A stretch of DNA of 41,933 nt from Gammaproteobacteria bacterium. Lineage in GTDB: Bacteria > Pseudomonadota > Gammaproteobacteria > Pseudomonadales > Azotimanducaceae. The stretch spans positions 1 to 41,933 of the forward strand of contig JAJFKA010000101.1 in NCBI GenBank assembly GCA_021773555.1, written 5' to 3'. Of this stretch, positions 25,595 to 32,850 are shown piece after piece. The notes under the pieces were generated by a model. That model worked only from the letters and a program-made list of their open reading frames with translations, had not been told where the DNA came from and ran no database searches. Position 1 is the stretch's first letter. Every line of letters starts with the position of its first letter. The position numbers and the translations under genes were made by a program.

Positions 25595-26371
25595 TCAGGC
25601 ATTCTTGATTGTCAGGCCTCCATCGACCGGTAGCGTCACGCCTGTGATGTACTGAGAGGCGGGTAGCACCAGACTCAGGGTTCCATGCGCGACTTCCTCA
25701 GGTTCGGCATATCTGCGCAGTGCTACCCTGCGTTTCGCAAAGATTTCCTTGTGCTCATCGGAGATTCCGGCGGTCATTCCCGTATTGATTGGACCCGGAC
25801 AGATACAGTTAACAGTAATGCCTTCGGGACCCAGTTCCACTGCAAGGGAGCGTGTCAGGCCAATGACCCCTGTCTTTGCCGCAGTGTAGGGGCTGCCATA
25901 TTTCGTTGCACCCAGACCTTCAGTGGAGGCGATGTTAACAATTCTGCCATGGGGTGAATTGCGCAGGCGCGGCAGCGCTGCTCTGATTGTCAACGTCTGT
26001 GCCGTCAGCAGTACCGCCAGTACCTTGTCCCATGCAGCTACATACTCCGGGCTATCGATCGCTGAGGGAATGGAAATCCCTGCATTGTTGATCAGGATAT
26101 CAATTGCGCCGAAGTGATCACCGATGCCCGTGATTACCGGGGCGATGGAATTACCATCTGATAAATCCAGTACCCAGCCCCGGGCATCATAGCCAGCGTC
26201 TGTCATTTCGGCGACGACTCGCATCAGCGCTTCTTCATTGATATCAACCAGAGCAACACGCGCACCTTCGTCACCGAACAAATGGGCGGTGGCCCGCCCC
26301 ATGCCGCTGGCAGCGCCGGTGACAATGGCAACCTCACCTGCAATTGATCGACTCAGGCTGGTTAACCGCAT
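25595..26371 (-). CDS. SDR-family oxidoreductase
   Basis: 258 residues from the ATG at 26371, fixed by an AGAGGAG site six bases upstream; a longer frame from a TTG at 26401 runs through that site. The classical SDR pattern is complete: TGAASGMG (18-25) for the cofactor, an acidic residue in VDIN (43) favouring NAD, NNAG (95-98), Ser149 and YTAAK (Tyr162, Lys166). The C-terminus GGLTIKNA is normal for 3-oxoacyl reductase-like members. It probably oxidises or reduces a secondary alcohol/ketone. The MBL hydrolase follows it. Substrate unknown. Confidence 0.9.
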   Translation of the reverse strand: MRLTSLSRSIAGEVAIVTGAASGMGRATAHLFGDEGARVALVDINEEALMRVVAEMTDAGYDARGWVLDLSDGNSIAPVITGIGDHFGAIDILINNAGISIPSAIDSPEYVAAWDKVLAVLLTAQTLTIRAALPRLRNSPHGRIVNIASTEGLGATKYGSPYTAAKTGVIGLTRSLAVELGPEGITVNCICPGPINTGMTAGISDEHKEIFAKRRVALRRYAEPEEVAHGTLSLVLPASQYITGVTLPVDGGLTIKNA

Positions 26372-26377
26372 AACGAA

Positions 26378-26384
26378 CTCCTCT
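26378..26384 (-). promoter_or_regulatory. Ribosome binding site AGAGGAG for the SDR gene
   Basis: Strong site on the minus strand, six bases from the ATG at 26371. It decides the start against the longer frame. Confidence 0.7.
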
Positions 26385-26472
26385 GATTGACAAAGCCTCA
26401 ATCATGACCTTCCCGCTCGCGACAGGCAATAGACTACGGTAATATGACGGACCGGTTATCTGAGAACACAAC

Positions 26473-27030
26473 TTGAGCAGTTCCGACACACAATCCGATG
26501 ACAAGACATCCAGCGGGCAGCAGGAAAAACCAACCTCGAGGATACAACGTTATGGTCGCATTGAGATTGCTAAGCATGCGTTGAATTTTTCCGTCGCGCA
26601 CTTCACCATTTTCAATGCAACCGAACGTGAAAACCTGCACGGCCACAATTTTCAGATTGCCTGTGAGTTGACAGCACCTGTCAGTGATGACGGTCTAACG
26701 TTTGACTATGGCATCATCAAACGAGTGTTGCGTCAACTCTGTGACGATATTGATGAACAGGTCATCTTACCGGAGAATTCGCCACACCTTGCGTTATCAG
26801 AGGACGGCGATTACACCGTCGCCACGTTCAATGGAGAACGCATCCCGTTTCTGAAACGTGATGTCACCGTACTGCCTATTTCCAACACCACCGTCGAGGA
26901 GTTCTCGAACTATCTCCTCCACCAGATTCTCAACCACGTGGAGTTTGAAAACCGGGGCATCGTCGAGATGACTGTGAAGGTATCCTCAAGTCCCGGACAA
27001 ACCGGGAGCAGTAGTTGGCAAGTCGCATGA
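26473..27030 (+). CDS. 6-pyruvoyltetrahydropterin synthase/QueD-family protein with atypical active site
   Basis: 185 residues. The start is a TTG: an in-frame TGA lies four codons upstream and there is no ATG or GTG before the domain. The first 25 residues are polar. Zinc ligands are kept: SVAH (His43) and LHGH (His56, His58); FDYG (77-80) and LPISNTTVEE (134-143) are family features. The classical catalytic residues are not kept. The Cys before LHGH is replaced (ATERENLHGH, giving an ExxHGH pattern with Glu53), the LDH motif reads IDE (Glu95 in place of His), and the late pterin-anchoring Glu seems to be Val170. ExxHGH recalls PTPS-III enzymes that replace FolB in folate synthesis. It overlaps the next gene by ATGA. 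Its reaction is uncertain. Confidence 0.82.
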   Translation: MSSSDTQSDDKTSSGQQEKPTSRIQRYGRIEIAKHALNFSVAHFTIFNATERENLHGHNFQIACELTAPVSDDGLTFDYGIIKRVLRQLCDDIDEQVILPENSPHLALSEDGDYTVATFNGERIPFLKRDVTVLPISNTTVEEFSNYLLHQILNHVEFENRGIVEMTVKVSSSPGQTGSSSWQVA

Positions 27031-27725
27031 AGACGCTGGTAATCACCGGCGCCAGCAAGGGAATTGGATTCGAGACAGCGTTGAAATTTCTCGACCTCGG
27101 GTATGCGGTGATCAACATTTCCCGAACTGCAGCACCGCGAGACGAAATTGTTAATCTGTCCATCGATCTCGGTTCGCCGGACGCAGGAGCACAACTGCAG
27201 ACACAACTGCTCAGCCGGTTGCAAGCCTCGGAAATAGTGCTGGTGCACAATGCTGCGATGCTCGTTAGCGGCAAGTTGCAGGAAACATCTACGGCAGACC
27301 TGCAGGCAGCGATCAGCTTGAATGTGGTAGCGCCACATGTGTTAACCCGGACTTTACTCAATCATATGCAACCCGGTTCCTCGATCATCTATATCGGATC
27401 GACACTTTCCGAGAAGGCAGTACCTAACTCTTACACCTATGTCACCACCAAACACGCGGTCATCGGAATGATGCGTGCTGCATGCCAGGACCTTGTTAAT
27501 ACAGGTATCCACACCGCCTGCATTTGTCCAGGTTTCACGGATACTGAAATGCTCCGAGCCCATGTAGGTCAGGACGATCAGATTTTAGCGAGCATCGCGG
27601 CAACCACTGCTTTCAGCCGTCTGATTACCCCCCAGGAAATTGCAGACACGATTGTCTTTGCGGCTCAGAACCCAGTTATAAACGGCGCTGTTCTGCATGC
27701 CAATCTGGGACAAATAGAGACCTGA
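27027..27725 (+). CDS. SDR-family oxidoreductase coupled to the PTPS-like gene
   Basis: 232 residues from the ATG at 27027, which overlaps the PTPS-like stop as ATGA; the frame also opens four codons earlier. TGASKGIG (7-14) binds the cofactor, NAA (75-77) replaces the usual NAG, Asn99, Ser125 and the YxxxK pair Tyr138-Lys142 are present. Ser-Arg after the second strand (ISRT) favours NADPH. Short SDRs of this kind include sepiapterin reductase, FolM-like dihydropteridine reductases and many others. The coupling to a pterin-family enzyme makes a pterin carbonyl or related compound a reasonable guess, not a demonstrated substrate. Confidence 0.87.
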   Translation: MKTLVITGASKGIGFETALKFLDLGYAVINISRTAAPRDEIVNLSIDLGSPDAGAQLQTQLLSRLQASEIVLVHNAAMLVSGKLQETSTADLQAAISLNVVAPHVLTRTLLNHMQPGSSIIYIGSTLSEKAVPNSYTYVTTKHAVIGMMRAACQDLVNTGIHTACICPGFTDTEMLRAHVGQDDQILASIAATTAFSRLITPQEIADTIVFAAQNPVINGAVLHANLGQIET

Positions 27726-27754
27726 ACCGAGCACCAGCCCAATGAAGGATATTC

Positions 27755-28519
27755 ATGCAGATTAGTGACGAAATCAGAGAACGCAGAGAGAGAGTCTTCC
27801 TTGTCCTTGCCAGTTTTTTCCTTTGTGCAATGACCATGCTGAATATTATTGGCATCACTCGATTCGTCCAGCTTGGCCCCATGGCTCTGGCGGTGGGAGT
27901 GCTGCCTTATCCCCTGACTTTTCTTTGCACCGACCTGGTCAGCGAACTTTATGGACGCGCTCGCGCTAATTTCCTCGTCACAGTTGGATTAATACTCAAC
28001 GTTTTTATCATCGCGACCATGTGGCTCGCGAACCAGATTCCCTCGGTAAGCCCGGAGAGCCAACCACCCTGGCAACTCATTAAACTGGCTGAAGACATTG
28101 CCCTGCCAAGCGGCAATTCCGTTACCCATTCGGTTGAACTGTTTACGCTGTTATATGCAACCACCACTGGTGCTGTGGTCGCATCCATGTTCGCCTATAT
28201 TGCAGCCCAGTATTGCGATGTCTACGTGTTTCATTTCTGGAAAAATCTGACCAAAGGAAAACACCTTTGGCTGCGAAACAATGGCTCCACGGTTATCAGT
28301 CAGGGAGTGGATTCTTTTATGGTGATAACCGTGACGTTTGGCGCGCAGTTCCTGGCTGGTGCGATGAGCGGTGGTGCGATGCTGGTGTTGATGGGGAGTA
28401 ACTATCTCTTCAAGCTTTTCGCAGCGCTGGCTGACACGCTACCCTTTTATGCGGGTGTTCACTACTTGAAAAAATACCTGCAATTTAGTGATGAAGAACT
28501 TCTGGCCCATGCCCGCTAG
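27755..28519 (+). CDS. Queuosine-precursor-transporter family protein (YhhQ/VUT_1)
   Basis: 254 residues with about six to seven membrane segments. The family signature FLCTDLVSELYG (about 56-67) is present, with a long conserved middle and SVELFTLLYATTTGAVVASM, FWKNLTKGKHLWLRNNGST and ISQGVDSFMVI, typical of PF02592. YhhQ in E. coli takes up preQ0 and preQ1 across the inner membrane; the wider family also includes proteins of unknown substrate. AAGGA lies six bases before the ATG. It starts 29 bases after the SDR, so PTPS-like, SDR and this transporter look like one transcript. A role with a deazapurine or pterin is therefore suggested. Confidence 0.9.
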   Translation: MQISDEIRERRERVFLVLASFFLCAMTMLNIIGITRFVQLGPMALAVGVLPYPLTFLCTDLVSELYGRARANFLVTVGLILNVFIIATMWLANQIPSVSPESQPPWQLIKLAEDIALPSGNSVTHSVELFTLLYATTTGAVVASMFAYIAAQYCDVYVFHFWKNLTKGKHLWLRNNGSTVISQGVDSFMVITVTFGAQFLAGAMSGGAMLVLMGSNYLFKLFAALADTLPFYAGVHYLKKYLQFSDEELLAHAR

Positions 28520-29117
28520 CATTGCAAAAATCATCAACTATTGGCTCGGTGATGAACCCGGTCTGGCCGTGAATGCGCAAGCCCAGACAAAATTGTGGTA
28601 TGACAGCAACGATCTGATCGACGAAGAAATTTCAATGCAATTTGGCGAGTCCCTGCAACTCGCCGGAGCCGGCGAGTTGTCAAATTGGGAGGATTCGAGT
28701 CACGGCTGTCTGGCCCTGATAATTCTGTTAGATCAGTTCACGCGAAATCTGAACCGGGGCACTGCCCTCGCCTGGAAGAATGATCAACGAGCACTTGAGG
28801 TAGCAGAACAATGTATCGATCGTGGCCTGCACAACGACCTGCCAATTCTTGGCAGGGTTGTGCTTTATCATCCCTTCCATCATGCGGAGTCCAGGCAATC
28901 CCAGCAGCGAGCGGTGGAACTGTTCAATGAACTACTCCACAATTCAGAAGAAGACTGGCAGCCGTTACTGAAAAGCTACGCGGATTTCGCTGTCAACCAC
29001 GCTGATATTGTGGCGCGCTTCGGCCGATTCCCGCATCGAAATAACGCCTTGAACAGACCGTCCACCGAATCCGAACTGACCTACCTTATGGAGAACCCCA
29101 AACGCTATGGACAATAA
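28509..29117 (+). CDS. DUF924-family protein
   Basis: 202 residues from the ATG at 28509, overlapping the transporter stop by 11 nt; an ATG at 28491 is another option. The DUF924 core is clear: LIILLDQFTRNLNRGT (about 75-90) and LYHPFHHAESRQSQQRAVELF. The protein is predicted all-helical, TPR-like, with no signal or membrane helix. The family is widespread in proteobacteria, often near unrelated housekeeping genes, and has no established function that I know of. Its position between the transporter and the TPR38 gene suggests co-transcription only. Confidence 0.85.
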   Translation: MPASIAKIINYWLGDEPGLAVNAQAQTKLWYDSNDLIDEEISMQFGESLQLAGAGELSNWEDSSHGCLALIILLDQFTRNLNRGTALAWKNDQRALEVAEQCIDRGLHNDLPILGRVVLYHPFHHAESRQSQQRAVELFNELLHNSEEDWQPLLKSYADFAVNHADIVARFGRFPHRNNALNRPSTESELTYLMENPKRYGQ

Positions 29118-29119
29118 TC

Positions 29120-30346
29120 GTGCAGTTTAGTGACAGCCTTGGCCTGGAATTCAGTGCCAGTTCCGCACCCAGCATCATCGCACTGGAACGTATCACCGAC
29201 AGCTACCTCGCGTCGCGACAGGACACCCTGCCACTACTCGATGAGTTAATCGCGACGGACCCACAGATGCCGATGGCTTCCTGTTTTCGGGGATATCTGC
29301 TGAAAATGGCCGGTGACCCGCGACTGGCATCGGCAGCGAGAGCGGCCCTCGAACGTGCTCAGGAATCAACGCAACAAATGACTGCCCGAGAAGCCCTACA
29401 TGTAAAAGCGCTGCAGAGTTGGCTCGATAATCAATACAAAACAACCCTCGATATTTTCGAGACTATCCTCGCTGACCACCCTAAAGACATGCTGGCCTTG
29501 AGAATTGCCCACTATCTCCACTTCTATTTTGGTCACTCAGTTGATATGTGTCATTCCGTGGCACGCAGCTACAGGAGCTGGCAACCGGATGAGCCGTACT
29601 ATGGTTATTTACTCGGCATGTACAGCTTTGGCCTGGAAGAATCAGGGCAGTATGTGGAGGCAGAAAATTATGGTCGCCATGCTGTTGAGCGCAATCCCCA
29701 TGATATCTGGGCGGCCCATGCCGTCGCCCACGTATGCCAGATGCAGGAACGATCCGATGATGGCATCGAATGGATAAATTCCCTGTCCCGACACTGGCAG
29801 ACTTCCAACAATTTCGTATATCACCTGCACTGGCACAAGGCGTTACTTCACATTACCGCTAACGAGCCAGACGAAGCCCTGGCACTATATGATGCACACC
29901 TCACGGAAGTACTGAAAGACGACTTTTATCTGGATATCTGTAACGCGGCAGCACTACTTTGGAGGCTTCAGATCCGCGGCATTAATGTTGGCGACCGATG
30001 GCAGGCACTACGCGCTTATTCACAACCACGAGTGAGCGATGATGAACTGGTTTTCATCACTCTGCACTATCTAATGACACCTGCGATACTGCAGGATGAG
30101 GAGACCACAAACCGGGCGATTAACCACTTTCAGACATGGAGTCGCGAGGACACCACTCAGGGTCGGATCTGCCGGAAGGTCGGCTTGCCACTCGCTCGAT
30201 CTCTCGTCAATCTCGGTGCGGGAAACCTCGCCAGCGCAACGAGCACGCTCGACGACATCGCCAACGATATCCATCTTATTGGCGGCAGCCATGCACAGCG
30301 TCAGCTTTTTACCGAATTACTCAATCACTATAAAGCACTGGTTTAG
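29120..30346 (+). CDS. Tetratricopeptide repeat protein 38-like
   Basis: 408 residues starting with GTG two bases after the DUF924 stop. The sequence is helical throughout. Features typical of the TPR38 group include DPQMPMASCFRGYLLKMAG near residue 46, AREALHVKALQSWL (about 93-106), HPKDMLALRIAHYLHFYFG and HDIWAAHAVAHVCQMQ. TPR38 proteins occur in animals, plants and bacteria without a known biochemical role. No signal peptide, so cytoplasmic, and probably a protein-protein interaction scaffold. In other genomes I recall TPR38 genes among acyl-CoA or EthD genes, but this is not evidence of function. Confidence 0.87.
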   Translation: MQFSDSLGLEFSASSAPSIIALERITDSYLASRQDTLPLLDELIATDPQMPMASCFRGYLLKMAGDPRLASAARAALERAQESTQQMTAREALHVKALQSWLDNQYKTTLDIFETILADHPKDMLALRIAHYLHFYFGHSVDMCHSVARSYRSWQPDEPYYGYLLGMYSFGLEESGQYVEAENYGRHAVERNPHDIWAAHAVAHVCQMQERSDDGIEWINSLSRHWQTSNNFVYHLHWHKALLHITANEPDEALALYDAHLTEVLKDDFYLDICNAAALLWRLQIRGINVGDRWQALRAYSQPRVSDDELVFITLHYLMTPAILQDEETTNRAINHFQTWSREDTTQGRICRKVGLPLARSLVNLGAGNLASATSTLDDIANDIHLIGGSHAQRQLFTELLNHYKALV

Positions 30347-30348
30347 AT

Positions 30349-31197
30349 ATGGACTACGAACAGATTCTCTATGACGTAACTGAAAACATACTGACGATCA
30401 CCTTGAACCGACCTGAAAAGCTCAATGCCTTCACCGGTCGTATGCAGGCAGAAATCATCGACGCCCTCGATCGAGCAGATGCAGATGATGAAATCAAGGC
30501 AATTATATTTACGGGTGCAGGCCGGGGCTTTTGTGCCGGTGCTGACTTATCGGCTGGTGCCAACACCTTCAACTACGAGGTTGACGGCAAGGGGTTTCGT
30601 CCCGATGGTGGTGGTGTACTGACCTTGAGAATTTTCGAATGTTTGAAGCCGGTTATCTCAGCCTGCAATGGCCCGGCGGTGGGCGTCGGGGCAACAATGC
30701 AATGCGCAATGGACATACGCCTTGCTTCCAGTAATGCCAGATATGGATTTGTATTCTCCAAAAGAGGCGTGGTCCCGGAAGCCTGTTCGAGTTGGTTCCT
30801 GCCACGTATCGTTGGCATTTCAACAGCTCTCGAATGGGCATTCGCAGGTCGTGTTTTTGAAGCCGCAGAAGCACTCGACCGGGGCTTCGTTCAGAGTGTA
30901 CATTCACCGGATGACCTCATGCCTGCTGCCAGAGCGCTTGCCGCCGAGTTCGCCACGCAGACTTCCTCAGTCTCGATCGCCATGATTCGTCAGATGATGT
31001 GGAAAATGCTCGGTGCGGATCATCCTATGGAAGCCCACAAAATCGATTCCCGTGGCATTTTTTATACCGGAAAATCTGCCGACGCCAATGAAGGCGTACA
31101 GTCCTTTCTTGAGAAAAGGCCACCGGAATTCCCAGGTAAGGTAAGTGAGGACATGCCTGAATTTTTCCCCTGGTGGGAACCGCGAAGCTTCGAGTAA
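30349..31197 (+). CDS. Crotonase-family enoyl-CoA hydratase/isomerase
   Basis: 282 residues starting two bases after the TPR38 stop. FCAGADLS gives the first oxyanion-hole segment. The second, GVGATMQCAMDIR, lacks the Glu that classic hydratases have at that place, while KRGVVPEACSSWFLPR keeps the later Glu. That arrangement, with one catalytic acid and VPEACSS, is nearer to delta3-delta2-enoyl-CoA isomerases and PaaG-like proteins than to true hydratases. The substrate is an acyl-CoA of unknown chain. It is the last gene of the run that begins at 26473 and ends 54 bp from the convergent Usp gene. Confidence 0.87.
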   Translation: MDYEQILYDVTENILTITLNRPEKLNAFTGRMQAEIIDALDRADADDEIKAIIFTGAGRGFCAGADLSAGANTFNYEVDGKGFRPDGGGVLTLRIFECLKPVISACNGPAVGVGATMQCAMDIRLASSNARYGFVFSKRGVVPEACSSWFLPRIVGISTALEWAFAGRVFEAAEALDRGFVQSVHSPDDLMPAARALAAEFATQTSSVSIAMIRQMMWKMLGADHPMEAHKIDSRGIFYTGKSADANEGVQSFLEKRPPEFPGKVSEDMPEFFPWWEPRSFE

Positions 31198-31251
31198 CCG
31201 GATAACCGACCACGCAACCATCCGGCAGGACGCGATTTCAGCAATCTACGC

Positions 31252-32181
31252 TCAGATTTGCGGATTCCAGCCGGGTGGCTTAAGCGCCAGCACGGAACAA
31301 TCTATATTGTTGAGGATACGTTCTGCGGTGTTCCCGACAATGAAACCAGGTATACCTGATCTCGCAACCGTACCCATCACCAGCAGATCGATATCGTTAT
31401 CGTCAATAAATTTTGGGATCAATTTGTGCGGTTTTCCCTTGATGAGAAAATCCTTCAGCGGGACATGGGTGTAGTCTTCGACTAATTCATCCATCCGCCG
31501 CTGACTTCCCTGCCTGGCTGCAGTGGCGATTGCCGCCATATTGTTCGCCTCGCGATCAATGCCACGATGCTTCTCGAATTCAAGTTCCCAAACATGAAGT
31601 ACGTAAAGGTCCGCCATTTCCAATTCTGCCAGGGAAATCGCAGTGTCCATGATACGGGTATTCAACTGATGCTGAGGATTGGTGTGGGCAACAGGATCAA
31701 CCGCCGCCAGAATACGTCGAAATTTTTTCTGTCGAGCAGGTTTGATTATCATGACCGGGCACGGGCAGTGATGCAGCAAGCGAATGTCATCGCTTCCAAA
31801 TACAACCGCGGCAAGCGCTGTCTTCTGGTCTGCTGCCTTCACGACCAGATCAAAATCCTGATCAATAGCCACCTGAATGATACCGGCATAACCTTTACCC
31901 GGAATAACCAGTCGTTTCACACCGTGTTTTTTACCAGGTACCGCAGGCAATTCGGCGATCAGCTTGTCGAGAACCAGACCCCGATCCCGTATCAGGCTGG
32001 CCTGCAATTTCTTGATCGACGAGCGTAACCCTGGGTCCTCAGTAGACACTTCTGCCACTACATCACAAACAACAAGCTCTGCACCATTGTCAATCGCCAA
32101 TCGCCTGGCACGTTCCAGTGCAGCTTTTTCTCCACGGCTGCCATCGGCGTAGAATAATATTTTTTTGTAGTGCTCAATCAT
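31252..32181 (-). CDS. Tandem universal stress protein (UspE-like)
   Basis: 309 residues made of two Usp domains, about 1-150 and 155-309. The second carries a nucleotide-binding-type motif, GTVARSGIPGFIVGNTAE (about 280-297), matching the GxxG-x9-GNTA pattern; the first has a degenerate version ending VFGSDDIRLLHHCPCPVMII. Such tandem proteins resemble E. coli UspE and act in stress survival and motility. The ATG overlaps the stop of the upstream lipoprotein gene as ATGA, so the two are translationally coupled, which is unusual for a cytoplasmic stress protein and an envelope protein. Confidence 0.9.
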   Translation of the reverse strand: MIEHYKKILFYADGSRGEKAALERARRLAIDNGAELVVCDVVAEVSTEDPGLRSSIKKLQASLIRDRGLVLDKLIAELPAVPGKKHGVKRLVIPGKGYAGIIQVAIDQDFDLVVKAADQKTALAAVVFGSDDIRLLHHCPCPVMIIKPARQKKFRRILAAVDPVAHTNPQHQLNTRIMDTAISLAELEMADLYVLHVWELEFEKHRGIDREANNMAAIATAARQGSQRRMDELVEDYTHVPLKDFLIKGKPHKLIPKFIDDNDIDLLVMGTVARSGIPGFIVGNTAERILNNIDCSVLALKPPGWNPQI

Positions 32182-32687
32182 TTCGGTACTCCAGGGAACT
32201 TCTCTAACAATTCGTTGAAAGCTTCAAGCAAAGATACCGAGGCCCGGCCGGTATGCATGAACTCCCCAGGGCTGACTTCATGTCGCCGCTGGATATCGCC
32301 AGACCAGATTATATCGCCTGTTTTGACATCACGTACATCTACCTCAATTTTGGCAATGAAGAGCACCTCGCCCCCGGGTGCGATACGTTCATCAAAATCA
32401 TCCCGGGCACTTGCAGAGGTCAGATCGGTTTGCACATATCTCAGTATGACCTGCAAGTCCGCATGATCCATTACAGGTTGGAATCCTTTTGCTGCAAGCG
32501 CAACGCTAAAATTACTGACCATCAATGGACCCAGAAATGCGGGTATATTTTCTGCTGTCACCGAAAAACTCTCGTAGTACCAGGACGCGCAACATTTGGT
32601 CACGTGCGTGCTGATACCAGACGGATTGCTTGCGCAAGCGCTCAACAGTAGCGACAGCATCAGGATACTAAATGTCCATTTCTTCAA
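32178..32687 (-). CDS. Outer-membrane lipoprotein, DUF4136-like
   Basis: 169 residues. A lipoprotein signal ends in LLSAC (Cys18); the residue after Cys is Ala, so sorting to the outer membrane is expected. The mature part has the YYESFSV start and then AALAAKGFQPVMDHADLQV-like text (positions 64-83) and DVRDVKTGDIIWSG, which fit DUF4136 lipoproteins. In these, a domain of unknown function binds an unknown ligand. It overlaps the Usp gene by ATGA. Function is not known. Confidence 0.8.
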   Translation of the reverse strand: MKKWTFSILMLSLLLSACASNPSGISTHVTKCCASWYYESFSVTAENIPAFLGPLMVSNFSVALAAKGFQPVMDHADLQVILRYVQTDLTSASARDDFDERIAPGGEVLFIAKIEVDVRDVKTGDIIWSGDIQRRHEVSPGEFMHTGRASVSLLEAFNELLEKFPGVPK

Positions 32688-32850
32688 TTGTCTTCTCCAC
32701 CAGGGTATGTCTAAGGATTCTAAAAGTTAGGCCCAATCGTCACATTGACCGGAATCAATGGATTGCAGATTCCACCAACCTTAACAGGTCGACAGAGCGA
32801 AGTGGTTTGTTTACCCTTGCGCCTCCAGGTACCCGTCTATAGCACTATTC

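Noticed and set aside
31198-31227. CCGGAT...ATCCGG repeat as a terminator between the crotonase and Usp genes
   Set aside because: The loop is long and no T-run follows in either direction.
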